The translations under genes and the position numbers were made by a program. From an uncultured Christensenella sp. (GTDB lineage Bacteria > Bacillota > Clostridia > Christensenellales > Pumilibacteraceae), in contig CAJTNI010000003.1 in the NCBI GenBank assembly GCA_910577945.1, forward strand, positions 1 through 64,000: 64,000 bases of DNA, given 5' to 3'. Positions 33,573 through 42,331 of this stretch are shown one piece after another. The notes beneath the pieces are model-generated. The model worked only from the letters and a program-made list of their open reading frames with translations, ran no database searches and was not told the origin of the DNA. How positions within the stretch are numbered: the first letter of the stretch is position 1; every line of letters starts with the position of its first letter.

Positions 33573-35741
33573 TTATTTTTTCTTTTCGGTAATGTGCCAC
33601 GCCCACGCGCCGAAATCGGGCAGGCGCGGTAACAGCACGCCCATGCCGTCGAGCGTTCTGCCGCTCGCCGTTACGCCGAGCTCCTCGACCTCGTACAGCT
33701 TGTCGGGGTCAAGCCCGCGAATTTTGAGCGTGCGGTTATAATCGCAGGGCACGCCGTGAACGCGCTCGCCCACGACGTACGCCGCCGTCTTGTCCTTGGA
33801 AACGAGCGCGACGCAAAAATAATCGCCGTCGAACGGATTGGACAAGCGGTACGTATCGCCGCGCAGCACCAGCTCGGATATGCTTTTGTAGTCGCGTATT
33901 TGCGCGCGCACCTCGTCGCGCTCGCCGTCCGTCAGCTTGGTCAAATCGAGCTCGTACCCGAACGCGCCGAGCGACGCAACCGCGCCGCGCGTGGACAGCG
34001 GAGTTATTCGCTGCGTTTGGTGATTGGGGCATGCGGACACGTGACAGCTCATAGCCGACGCGGGATAGCACGTCGACGTACCCCACTGTATCTTCGCGCG
34101 CTCGAACGCGTCGGTGTCGTCGCTCGTCCAAATCTGCGGGAAGTAGTACAGCATGCCGCCGTCGAACCGTCCGCCGCCGCCTGCGCAGCCCTCGAAAAAC
34201 ACGTCAGGGAACGCGGCGGTAAGCTTTTCCGCAAGTCCGTACACGCCGAGGATATATCTGTGCGCAAGCTCGCCCTGTCTGTCGGCGGGCAGCGCGCGCG
34301 AAAAGAACTCGGTGATATTCCTGTTCATATCCCACTTGACGTAAGAAATATCGCAGCTTCTCAAAACCGCGGAAACGCGCTCGAAAACATAATCGACGAC
34401 GTCGGGACGCGTAAAATCGAGCACAAGCTGATTACGGCTGCGGCAGGGCGTTACGCCGTCCTTGCCGATTGCGTAATCGGGGTGCGCGCGGAACAAGTCG
34501 CTGTCCTCGCTAATCATTTCGGGCTCGAACCACAGCCCGAACGTCAAGCCCTTTTGCGCACAGTGCGCGGCGACGGCTTTTAGTCCGCCGCGCAATTTTT
34601 TGTCGTTAACAAACCAATCGCCCAAGCCCGACAAATCGTCGTCGCGCTTGCCGAACCACCCGTCGTCCAGCACGAACGTATCTATGCCGAGCGCCGCCGC
34701 TTCGTCGATTATGGCGAACAGCTTGTCGCGGTCGAAATCGAAATACGTCGCCTCCCAATTATTGACGACTATCGGCCGCGGCGCAAACGCCTTTTTCGGG
34801 TCGATTACGTAATTGCGGAAAAAATCGGCGTACTCGCGCGACATCTGCCCCAAACCGCCCGCGCTGTACGCAAGCGCGGCTTGCGGCGTGACAAAGCTCT
34901 CGCCCGCGCGCAGACGCCACGAAAATCCGAAATCGTTTATTCCGCCCTGAACCCTGAGCGCGCCGTACTGCCCCGCTTCGGCGGTTATCGCAAACGAGCC
35001 GCTGTAAATCAGATTGAACCCGTAGCATTCGCCTAGCTCCTCCGAACAGCCCTTGCGCAGCAGCGCGACAAACGGATTCATTTGGTGCGACGACGCTCCG
35101 CGCGCCGATTCGACGCGCACCGTGCCGTGGCCTATCGGCGTTGCTTCGGGAATGCGCTCGTTCGCCCACCTGCCGTGCAGCCGCATAATATCGAACGCGC
35201 TGTCGGGCAGCTCCGTGCAAAACGAAAACGCCTTGCGCAGTTCGAACGCGTCCGCGCCCGCATTCTTTATAACCGCGTTTTTGACAAGGATATCGCTGTC
35301 GTCGAAAACGGTGTAGTTGAGCGTTATTTCCGCATCGGAAGTTTTGTCTTTAAGCGTGACCGACAGCGTTTTGCCGCCGCGTCGGACGTGCGGCATGCCG
35401 TCGAGCGCGGGCGCGCCGTCCTTTATCTCATGGCTCGCGTACGCAAACTCGGACGCGCAAAATCCGTCTTTTTGAACGACGACGGCGGACGGCGCACGAA
35501 AATCGCCGCGACCGAAGCCGCCGTATTCGCTCGGCATGCAGTCGAGCGCCATGTTCATGTTAAAGTCGTCGGGCTTGGGCGCGAGCGTGTCCGCATACGC
35601 CGCCGTCAGCGACGGCGAGTAATCTATTTTCGCGCCGTAGTATACGAATTGAAGATACCCCGCGGCGTTTACGCGCATTACGTAGTCGAACGACTTGCCG
35701 CCGAGTATAAAGACGCGCGCCTTTCGTTCGTATTTAATCAT
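33573..35741 (-). CDS. GH36 alpha-galactosidase
   Basis: 722 residues, typical GH36 length. The N-terminal beta-supersandwich is followed by the barrel with VLDDGWFG, nucleophile Asp471 in YVKWDMNR and acid/base Asp541 in WTSDDTDAFER, plus the Cys-containing EGCAGGGGRFD loop. It hydrolyses terminal alpha-galactosides such as melibiose or raffinose family sugars in the cytoplasm (no signal peptide). It is first in the GH36-GH31-esterase operon. Released galactose could feed GalT encoded at 56.6-58.0 kb. Confidence 0.95.
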   Translation of the reverse strand: MIKYERKARVFILGGKSFDYVMRVNAAGYLQFVYYGAKIDYSPSLTAAYADTLAPKPDDFNMNMALDCMPSEYGGFGRGDFRAPSAVVVQKDGFCASEFAYASHEIKDGAPALDGMPHVRRGGKTLSVTLKDKTSDAEITLNYTVFDDSDILVKNAVIKNAGADAFELRKAFSFCTELPDSAFDIMRLHGRWANERIPEATPIGHGTVRVESARGASSHQMNPFVALLRKGCSEELGECYGFNLIYSGSFAITAEAGQYGALRVQGGINDFGFSWRLRAGESFVTPQAALAYSAGGLGQMSREYADFFRNYVIDPKKAFAPRPIVVNNWEATYFDFDRDKLFAIIDEAAALGIDTFVLDDGWFGKRDDDLSGLGDWFVNDKKLRGGLKAVAAHCAQKGLTFGLWFEPEMISEDSDLFRAHPDYAIGKDGVTPCRSRNQLVLDFTRPDVVDYVFERVSAVLRSCDISYVKWDMNRNITEFFSRALPADRQGELAHRYILGVYGLAEKLTAAFPDVFFEGCAGGGGRFDGGMLYYFPQIWTSDDTDAFERAKIQWGTSTCYPASAMSCHVSACPNHQTQRITPLSTRGAVASLGAFGYELDLTKLTDGERDEVRAQIRDYKSISELVLRGDTYRLSNPFDGDYFCVALVSKDKTAAYVVGERVHGVPCDYNRTLKIRGLDPDKLYEVEELGVTASGRTLDGMGVLLPRLPDFGAWAWHITEKKK

Positions 35742-35918
35742 GTTTCGTCTCCCGTGCTCCGTACGCCGACGATAACGCTGCCGCGTTGCGCAAGCTTACG
35801 CCGCGAAAAACTCGTTCGTTGAGACCATTGTATAGAATTATCCGCTCAATGTAAAGCGTTTTTAACGATTATTTTCGCACACGCGAAATGTTTTTGCGCA
35901 CACTGCGCGCGCAACGAA

Positions 35919-35945
35919 AAAACGGAGCGTATCCCACTCCGTTTT
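35919..35945 (-). terminator. Terminator after rhaD
   Basis: AAAACGGAG, loop, CTCCGTTTT, just after the rhaD stop at 35974. The A tract at the left gives a T tail on the minus strand. Confidence 0.75.
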
Positions 35946-35973
35946 GAATGCGAAATATGCTTGCAAACAGACA

Positions 35974-36831
35974 CTACTTTAAAAAATCCTTGCGGTAATC
36001 GACCTTGAAAAACTCGGCGAGCTCGCGCATTTGCGAATCCTTAATCGCGTTTTTGCGCGGCAAATGCGCGGTTAGCATGTATATTTGCGCCGTCTTTTCC
36101 ACCGTTTCGATAAGCCCGAACGTTTCGTCCATAGTTTTGCCCACGCCGTAAATGCCGTGCATTGCCCACACGACGAGACGGAAATCGTTCATCTTTTTTG
36201 CCGTAGCCTCGCCTATTTCGTTCGTGCCGCACAGCATCCAAGGCAAAATGCCCACGCCGTCGGGGAACACGACTATGCACTCCGTGCACATTTCCCAAAG
36301 CGTGTGCGTAAATTTCTTTTCGTCGAGCTCGTGAACGTAGTTCATCGCAAGCGTGTGCGTCGGGTGGCAGTGCATGACGACGCGGTTTTCGGGGTCGACC
36401 CTCAACCGTGCCGCATGACACATCAAGTGGCTGGGCAGCTCGCTGGTAAACCTGCCGCCGTCGGCAAACCCCCACAGCAGCTCCGCCGTCGTGCCGTCCG
36501 CGGCAATGCGGATAATGCCGAGGTTGTTTTCGGGGTCGGATTGCACGTTTTTGAAATACTTACCCGTGCCCGTAACGATGAATATTTTGCCGACCAGCTC
36601 GGGCACAACGAACCCCGTGGGAATGGTGCGCACTACGTTTTCCAAGTCGAGATATTCCGCAACCTCGTTTTCGTCGAGCAAATAGCTTATATTGCCGCCG
36701 TTGCGCTCGTCCCAGCCCAAGCGATACATATTGGCGGTAGTGCTTTTCATTTCCGCCACGAACGGCGCGGTCAGTACGTCCTTGCGCACGAGCGACCTGC
36801 CCGCCTTTTTGATATCGTCGATTATGCCCAT
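35974..36831 (-). CDS. rhaD: Rhamnulose-1-phosphate aldolase
   Basis: 285 residues from ATG 36831; the GTG at 36840 lies too close to the AAGGAG ribosome binding site. It is a class II aldolase/adducin-fold enzyme with the zinc-ligand motif MHCHPTH and NGGNIS near the N-terminus, and it splits L-rhamnulose 1-phosphate into dihydroxyacetone phosphate and L-lactaldehyde. It overlaps no gene but begins 2 bp before the end of rhaA, so the two are coupled. The kinase rhaB is not present in this window. Confidence 0.93.
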   Translation of the reverse strand: MGIIDDIKKAGRSLVRKDVLTAPFVAEMKSTTANMYRLGWDERNGGNISYLLDENEVAEYLDLENVVRTIPTGFVVPELVGKIFIVTGTGKYFKNVQSDPENNLGIIRIAADGTTAELLWGFADGGRFTSELPSHLMCHAARLRVDPENRVVMHCHPTHTLAMNYVHELDEKKFTHTLWEMCTECIVVFPDGVGILPWMLCGTNEIGEATAKKMNDFRLVVWAMHGIYGVGKTMDETFGLIETVEKTAQIYMLTAHLPRKNAIKDSQMRELAEFFKVDYRKDFLK

Positions 36832-36832
36832 T

Positions 36833-37786
36833 CTAAACACGCTCCTTCAATATTTTCTTTTCGTACTCGCGGACATCCGCCGTATAACTCTCTTTAAGCC
36901 CCTGCCGCGCAAGGTACTCCTTCCATACCGCGCCGAACGGCAAATCCTTGATTTCCTCTTGCAGCGCCATAAGCTCGGTGAACTCGGCTTTGTCTTGCTG
37001 CGCTTTGAGCTGCGCGTGCGGCGTGAGCAAGGCCGTAAGCAACGCCTTTTGCACCGCGCGCTGCCCCGTGACCCACGCGGACAGCCTGTTTATGCTCGCA
37101 TCGAAGTAGTCGAGCCCGATTTTTACCTTATTTACCGCGTCGTTGCGCACTATCTCTTTGGCTATCTCTTTCAGCTCGTCCTCCAACAGCACCACGTGGT
37201 CGCTGTCCCAACGCACGCCGCGCGTCACGTGCAGCGCGACGACGTCGTAAAACGCGAGCAGCGACGGAAGCTTGTCTCTCACGTATTCGAGCGGGTGGTA
37301 GTGCCCGTTGTCTAGCAAACAGCAAATGCCGTTTTTCGCCGCGTAGTTCTGATAGAACTCGTTGCTGCCCACCGTGTAGCTCTCCACGCCTATGCCGAAC
37401 ACCTTGCTCTCGACGGCTATTATAACCTTGCTCTTGTCGTACCCGACCGACAAAATCTCGTCGAGCGAAGCTTTAAGCCGCAGCCGCGGCGTCAGCCTGT
37501 CTGCGGGCACGTCCTTGAACCCGTCGGGAATCCAAATATTCATAAGCGTCGGCGTGCCGAACTCTTGCGCGAAGTATTCGGAAATGCGGATGCACGCCTT
37601 GCAATGCTCCACCCAAAACCTGCGGATTTGCGCGTCGGGCGATGACAGCGTCAAGCCGTCCTTTACGTTTTTGTGACTGAACGTCGTCGGATTAAAGTCA
37701 ATGCCGTCCGCTCCGACCGACTTGGCAAACTCCACCCACGGCGCGAAATGCTCGGGCAAATACTCGTCGCGGCGCAGCTCGCGCAA
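36833..37786 (-). pseudogene. rhaA: L-rhamnose isomerase, N-terminally truncated
   Basis: 317 codons that match only the C-terminal three quarters of RhaA (full proteins are about 415-420 residues), beginning at the region equivalent to E. coli residue 105 or so (RRDEYLPEHFAPWVEFAK). Key parts remain: GIDFNPTTFSH, LMNIWIPDGFKD, SKVFGIGVESYTVGS and LLDNGHYHP. The first codon available is a TTG without a ribosome binding site, so functional translation is doubtful. The coding sequence ends abruptly where a plus-strand regulator fragment begins, indicating a deletion or an assembly join. Confidence 0.85.
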
Positions 37787-38146
37787 AAGCCCGACGCGTC
37801 CGTCATACTGCTCGGCGGCACGGTGAACGTCGGCTCCAACGCAGTCATCGGCTCGCTCGCCGTCGGCACGCTCGAAAACTTCAATATCGACTTAATGCTG
37901 TCCTCGTGCGCCGCACTCGACGAAAACGGCGCGTACGAGCTGTCTTTGGAAACGGCGCTAATCAAGCAAACGGCGGTCAAGCGCGCCAAGCGCCGCGTAC
38001 TCGTCGCCACCCGCGCCAAGCTGTTCTACGCGCCGTACCGCGTGCGCGCACTCGACGCTTACGACCGCATAGTTACCACCGCCGACCGCGAACAATTAAA
38101 GACGCTGGCGAGCAAATACGCCAATTTCGTCACCCGACAAGCTTAA
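37775..38146 (+). pseudogene. DeoR-family regulator, C-terminal fragment
   Basis: About 123 codons encode the C-terminal sugar-binding half of a DeoR-type repressor (ASVILLGGTVNVGSNAVIGS, LMLSSCAALDENGAYELS, ALIKQTAVKRAKRRVLVATR), ending SKYANFVTRQA. The DNA-binding helix-turn-helix and the first part of the sensor domain, about 120 residues, are missing because the sequence to the left is antisense rhaA. DeoR proteins often control rhamnose or fucose genes, so this was probably the divergent regulator of the rha operon before the break. Confidence 0.8.
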
Positions 38147-38165
38147 AACAATAATCGAAAACGAC

Positions 38166-38203
38166 AAAAGCCCGAACGAATCCGTCGATTCAATCGGGCT
38201 TTT
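38166..38203. terminator. Bidirectional terminator
   Basis: AAAAGCCCGA (38166-38175) pairs with TCGGGCTTTT (38194-38203) between the convergent DeoR fragment and XRE gene. Confidence 0.8.
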
Positions 38204-38253
38204 GCTTTTTGCAAACTATTACGATTTCGGAAAAGCTAGTATCAATGTCGGCG

Positions 38254-38463
38254 TCAATAATCGTCGCTTATGCCCAATAGATAGTCGGCTGTAACCTCGA
38301 AGATTTGCGTCAGCTTGATTAAAGTGTTCAGGCTCGGCTCGCCCGTTCCGTACTCATATCGAATATACGATTGCTGTTTTATATTCAGCAACCCCGCTAT
38401 ACCCTGCTGCGTCAGCCCTCGCTCGCGCCGCAGCTCCTTTAACCGCTGTGAAAATTTGTTCAT
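38254..38463 (-). CDS. XRE-family helix-turn-helix repressor
   Basis: 69 residues from ATG 38463. Single-domain Cro/CI-type HTH: RLKELRRERGLTQQGIAGLL, KQQSYIRYEYGTGEPS, then the typical VTADYLLGISDDY end. It probably binds as a dimer. The divergent spacer to the next gene contains two matching palindromes overlapping a promoter, so it likely represses itself and the zinc-ribbon membrane protein gene. Confidence 0.88.
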   Translation of the reverse strand: MNKFSQRLKELRRERGLTQQGIAGLLNIKQQSYIRYEYGTGEPSLNTLIKLTQIFEVTADYLLGISDDY

Positions 38464-38480
38464 TTCTTTCTTTAATATTG

Positions 38481-38535
38481 TTGACATTTTACAGCAAAAT
38501 GTTGTAAAATACATTTAATACAGCATTTTGCTGTA
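38481..38535. promoter_or_regulatory. Tandem operators and promoter between XRE and zinc-ribbon genes
   Basis: Two 17-bp palindromes, TACAGCA-AAA-TGTTGTA (38490-38506) and TACAGCA-TTT-TGCTGTA (38519-38535), are spaced 29 bp centre to centre. A plus-strand promoter TTGACA (38481-38486) and TAAAAT (38505-38510) with an 18-bp spacer encloses the first palindrome, so binding would block transcription. The adjacent XRE protein is the obvious ligand. Confidence 0.75.
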
Positions 38536-38558
38536 ATCATCGAATACAGGAGAAGGAA

Positions 38559-38897
38559 ATGTTTTGTAAGAACTGCGGAAAAGAAATAGACGATAAAGCG
38601 TGCGTTTGCGTGTTTTGCGGAGTGGCGACGGAGCAAAAGCCCGCCGTCGTCGAGGTGAAAAAGGCAAACGGCTTGGGCATTGCGGGCTTTGTAGTAGCGC
38701 TTGTGTCGCTGTGGCTGGGCGTATATTTTTGCATTGCGTCCATAATCGGGCTTGCACTGAGCATTGCCGGCATGGTCGCCGCCAAAAATCGCAGGCTAAA
38801 CGGGCTTGCCGTTGCGGGGCTTGTTATAAGCATTTTTTCACTGATGATTTGGGGCATAGTTTGGATTGTGATGGGCGCGGCGATACTGCTCGTGTAA
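38559..38897 (+). CDS. Zinc-ribbon membrane protein, DUF4190-like
   Basis: 112 residues from ATG 38559 (AGGAGAAGG upstream). An N-terminal zinc ribbon (MFCKNCGKEI, CVCVFCGVA) is joined to two or three hydrophobic helices with the GIAGFVVALVSL and GLAVAGLVISIFSLMIWGI pattern of DUF4190-like proteins. It is divergent from the XRE gene and probably controlled by it. The function is unknown; such proteins are common in Clostridia. Confidence 0.75.
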   Translation: MFCKNCGKEIDDKACVCVFCGVATEQKPAVVEVKKANGLGIAGFVVALVSLWLGVYFCIASIIGLALSIAGMVAAKNRRLNGLAVAGLVISIFSLMIWGIVWIVMGAAILLV

Positions 38898-38934
38898 CCG
38901 CCGCATAAACCTCCCATAAACGCGACTGCATACA

Positions 38935-38972
38935 AAAACGCGCGTTGCCTGCATCTGCACAACGCGCGTTTT
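38935..38972. terminator. Bidirectional terminator
   Basis: AAAACGCGCGTTG (38935-38947) pairs perfectly with CAACGCGCGTTTT (38960-38972) between the convergent zinc-ribbon gene and prfA. Confidence 0.85.
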
Positions 38973-39015
38973 ATATAGAGTATTACAAGCTTTCGAGCTT
39001 ATTCGGCATTTTGCG

Positions 39016-40095
39016 CTATTCGTCGCCCTCCAAGCGTCGGGTTTGGTCGGCTATGCGCAGCGCCTCTACCATTTTGTCGAGGTCGCCGTTCATAAACTCG
39101 TCAATGCTGTACAGCGTAAATCCGATGCGGTGGTCGGTAACTCTGCCCTGCGGGAAATTGTACGTGCGAATGCGCTCGCTCCTGTCGCCCGTGCCGACCT
39201 GACCTTTACGCAGCGACGCGTATTCCTCGTCCTTTTGACCTTGATAAAAATCGTACAGCTTTGTCGCAAGCACCTGCATGGCGCGCTCTTTGTTTTTGGT
39301 TTGACTGCGCTGGTCCTGGCACGTTACGACTATGCCCGTCGGGAAATGCGTTATGCGTATCGCCGAATCGGTCTTGTTTATGTGCTGTCCGCCCGCGCCG
39401 CTGCTGCGGTACGTGTCTATCTTAATATCCTTGTCGAGGATTTCCACGTCCACCGTTTCCGCCTCGGGCAAAACCGCCACCGTCACGGTGGAGGTATGCA
39501 CGCGCCCCTGCGTCTCCGTTACGGGCACGCGCTGCACTCTGTGCACGCCGCTCTCGTATTTGAGACATGAAAAAACGTCCTTGCCGCTGATACGGAAAAC
39601 GGCCTCCTTTGTGCCGCCGAGCTCGGTATCGTTGAGCGAAATATCCTCGATTGCCCAACGCCGCTTTTCCGCGTACATTTTGTACATGCGGCACAGCTCG
39701 GTCGCAAACAGCGCCGCTTCCTCGCCGCCCGCCGCGGGGCGAATCTCCAAAACGGCGTTCTTGCCGTCGTTGGGGTCTTTGGGCAGCAGCATGATTTTAA
39801 GCTCGTCGACGATACGAGCCAAGCTGTCGACAAGGCTGTCGCACTCCTCTTTGGCAAGCGCGGCAAGCTCCGCGTCGTCGGCGTGCAGCATTTCCGTCGC
39901 GTCATTGTAATCGCTTTGCGCCTTTTTGTATTCGGCGTACTTTTCCACAATCGGTTCTAGCTCTGCGCGCTCGCGGCAAAGCTCCGCCCACGCCTTGTTG
40001 TCGGCGATTACGCTCGCGTCCTGAACCTTTTCGTCCAGCGCTTTAAACCTCGCGCACACGGCGTCGAGCTTTTCGGTCTTAATCTGCATACTCAT
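39016..40095 (-). CDS. prfA: Peptide chain release factor 1
   Basis: 359 residues. The GGQ peptidyl-hydrolysis motif lies in SSGAGGQHINKTDSAIR, and the domain order matches RF1. It reads UAA and UAG and releases the peptide. It follows the PrmC-containing fusion gene by 3 bp; PrmC methylates the GGQ glutamine, so enzyme and substrate are encoded together. An alternative ATG two codons later is equally possible. Confidence 0.95.
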   Translation of the reverse strand: MSMQIKTEKLDAVCARFKALDEKVQDASVIADNKAWAELCRERAELEPIVEKYAEYKKAQSDYNDATEMLHADDAELAALAKEECDSLVDSLARIVDELKIMLLPKDPNDGKNAVLEIRPAAGGEEAALFATELCRMYKMYAEKRRWAIEDISLNDTELGGTKEAVFRISGKDVFSCLKYESGVHRVQRVPVTETQGRVHTSTVTVAVLPEAETVDVEILDKDIKIDTYRSSGAGGQHINKTDSAIRITHFPTGIVVTCQDQRSQTKNKERAMQVLATKLYDFYQGQKDEEYASLRKGQVGTGDRSERIRTYNFPQGRVTDHRIGFTLYSIDEFMNGDLDKMVEALRIADQTRRLEGDE

Positions 40096-40098
40096 ATA

Positions 40099-41877
40099 TT
40101 ACGCCCCTGCACGGCGGCAAACGACTATGCGCTCCACGCCGTCCAAATCCTTTATAATCTCGCTCTTGCCAAGCTTTTCGAACAGCGCGCACACGGCCGC
40201 CGCTTGGTCGTACCCGACCTCGACCATGACCGCGCCGCCCGCCTTTAAATGCGCCGCCGCGTTCTGCGCAATTATTTTGTAAAAGCGCAAGCCGTCCTCG
40301 CCGCCGTCGAGTGCGAGCCGCGGCTGCGCCGTCACCTGCGGCTGCAAGCCGTCGATATCGAAGGTGCGCACATACGGCGGATTGGACACAATCAAGTCGA
40401 ACTCGCCGTCCACGCCGTCGAACATATCCGATTGCACGAGCGTGACGCCCAAGCCGCCGAGGTTGCTCTTTGCCACCTCCAACGCGTCGGCGCTCACGTC
40501 CGCCGCAGTCACTTGCGCCGTCGTATTGCGCGCCATTACCGCCGCGATACAGCCCGAGCCCGTGCAAAGGTCGAGCGCGCTCGCGTCGGACTTGTCTTTC
40601 AAAAATTCGACGGCGGCGTTTGCCAAAACCTCGGTCTCGAACCGCGGAATGAGCACGCGCCCGTCCACCTTTATTTTTATGCCGCAAAACTCGCTGTTGC
40701 CCAAAATATAATCGAGCGGCTCGCCCGCGATAAGCCTGTCCGCGTACTCGTTCGCGCGCTTGACCACGCCTATCTTGACGCGCTTGACCGTAGCCAGCTC
40801 GCCGCGCTTTTTGCCCGTCAGCTCGCAATATATCCAATCGGCGTCCTGCGGGTTTTCGGGCAAGCGCTCGGCAAGCCTTTTACGCGCCGCAGCGAAATCG
40901 CGCTCGTAAAAATCTATTACGTCCTTATCGGGGTTTTCGTCCAATTCGAGCACAGCGTTGAACGCGGCAATCGCCACCTCCGCCATATCGTCGTCGGGCA
41001 AGCATGTGGAAAGCTTTTGCAACGCCAGCCCGGGCGCGCGTATCGCGTTCGTGAATTTATTGTCGGGCAGCAACGCCAGCCCGCGCAGCAGCTCGTACGA
41101 CAGCCCCGCAATCAGCGGCAGCAGCGCCAGCCTTATAAGCAGTTTGAAAAACGGATTGCCGAACAAATATTGATACTCGGCAAACAGCGAAAACACCCAA
41201 TTCGTGAGCGCGTACACGATTATGGCAAGCACCACCACAAAAAACAAAAACGTCGTGCCGCAGCGGTTGTGCTTGGTGGAGCACGATTGAACGTTTTCCA
41301 CGGTGAGCGTCAAGCCGCGCTCGTAGCAGTTAATCGTCCTGTGCTCCGCGCCGTGATACATAAACGTGCGCTTTATATCGGGCATAAGCCTTACAAACGC
41401 CAAATACAGTATGAATATTATAACGCGCGTCGCGCCCTCGATAATCGATATAACGGCGACGTTGCCGTAATTTCCCCAATGCTCGATTGCCCAGCCGACG
41501 AACAGCGGAATGCCTATAAACAGCCCCAGCGCGAGCACAACGCCAACGATAACCGCGATTACGGTGGAGGTCTTAGACGGCGTTTCCTCCTGCGGCGTGC
41601 TTATCTCCGCCGATTTCAACAGCGACTGCGTGCCCACGACGAGCGAGCTTACAAAAGCCGAAACGCCGCGCACGATAGGCACGCGCGCCGCCTTGGACGG
41701 CTTTTTTATGCGCTCCGTTTTGAGCTCGATTTCCCCGTCGGGCGCGCGCACCGCCATGGCGACCGACGTTTTGCCGCGCATCATAACGCCTTCGAGCAAA
41801 GCCTGTCCGCCGATAAGCGTGCGTCGAGTCTTTTTGCCGACGTCGTAATTATTGTCCTTGCGTTTTTTATCTTTCAT
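40099..41877 (-). CDS. YqhQ (DUF1385) - PrmC fusion protein
   Basis: 592 residues with two parts normally separate. Residues 1 to about 320 match the DUF1385/YqhQ membrane protein (GGQALLEGVMMRG, MYHGAEHRTINCYE, several helices). Residues about 325-592 match PrmC/HemK, the release-factor glutamine methyltransferase, with FYGIKIKVD-type FCGIKIKVDGRVLIPRFETE, SAM site DLCTGSGCIAA and catalytic NPPY in IVSNPPYV. The frame is continuous and there is no internal start with a good ribosome binding site at the joint, so it reads as a true fusion. It is followed directly by prfA. Anchoring PrmC to the membrane would be unusual. Confidence 0.88.
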   Translation of the reverse strand: MKDKKRKDNNYDVGKKTRRTLIGGQALLEGVMMRGKTSVAMAVRAPDGEIELKTERIKKPSKAARVPIVRGVSAFVSSLVVGTQSLLKSAEISTPQEETPSKTSTVIAVIVGVVLALGLFIGIPLFVGWAIEHWGNYGNVAVISIIEGATRVIIFILYLAFVRLMPDIKRTFMYHGAEHRTINCYERGLTLTVENVQSCSTKHNRCGTTFLFFVVVLAIIVYALTNWVFSLFAEYQYLFGNPFFKLLIRLALLPLIAGLSYELLRGLALLPDNKFTNAIRAPGLALQKLSTCLPDDDMAEVAIAAFNAVLELDENPDKDVIDFYERDFAAARKRLAERLPENPQDADWIYCELTGKKRGELATVKRVKIGVVKRANEYADRLIAGEPLDYILGNSEFCGIKIKVDGRVLIPRFETEVLANAAVEFLKDKSDASALDLCTGSGCIAAVMARNTTAQVTAADVSADALEVAKSNLGGLGVTLVQSDMFDGVDGEFDLIVSNPPYVRTFDIDGLQPQVTAQPRLALDGGEDGLRFYKIIAQNAAAHLKAGGAVMVEVGYDQAAAVCALFEKLGKSEIIKDLDGVERIVVCRRAGA

Positions 41878-41918
41878 TTTTCAAAAAAATATCGAAGCCT
41901 CGACTTCGACATAAAAAA

Positions 41919-41949
41919 CAGCGGACGAAACGCAAAACGCCGTCCGCTG
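41919..41949 (-). terminator. Terminator after rpmE
   Basis: CAGCGGACG (41919-41927) pairs with CGTCCGCTG (41941-41949); on the minus strand a T run follows. It lies 14 bp past the rpmE stop and before the YqhQ-PrmC gene, so it may also attenuate the downstream genes. Confidence 0.8.
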
Positions 41950-41962
41950 TGATAAACGATAA

Positions 41963-42175
41963 CTATTTGCCCGACTTGCCCTTACGCTCGTTAAAGCGCG
42001 CGATACGACCGCCCGTTTCGGCTTGTTTCTGCTTGCCCGTGTAGAACGGGTGGCACTTGGAGCAGATATCTACTTTTACGACGTCGCCCTTTTGCGTCGA
42101 GCCGGTGACGAACTTAGCGCCGCAAGCGCATTCCACGGTGACTTCGTGATAGTTGGGATGAATATTTTCTTTCAT
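41963..42175 (-). CDS. rpmE: Ribosomal protein bL31 (zinc-binding form)
   Basis: 70 residues with the zinc ligands of the C+ type (CACGAKF and CSKCHPFYTGKQK) and the start MKENIHPNYHEVTV. It is a structural protein of the 50S subunit. It heads the rpmE, yqhQ-prmC, prfA order conserved in Clostridia. Confidence 0.96.
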   Translation of the reverse strand: MKENIHPNYHEVTVECACGAKFVTGSTQKGDVVKVDICSKCHPFYTGKQKQAETGGRIARFNERKGKSGK

Positions 42176-42331
42176 GATAACGACCTCTTATTAGTACTTA
42201 GCTTATAGATTATACACCGATAAACGCGCGCTGTCAAGCATTTTGCAGGCACTACCGCCAAGTAGCGCGCCGATTTTGCAAAATTCGCATACCGAGCGCA
42301 TTCGCCAACGCTCGACCGCGCACGCGCGCCG

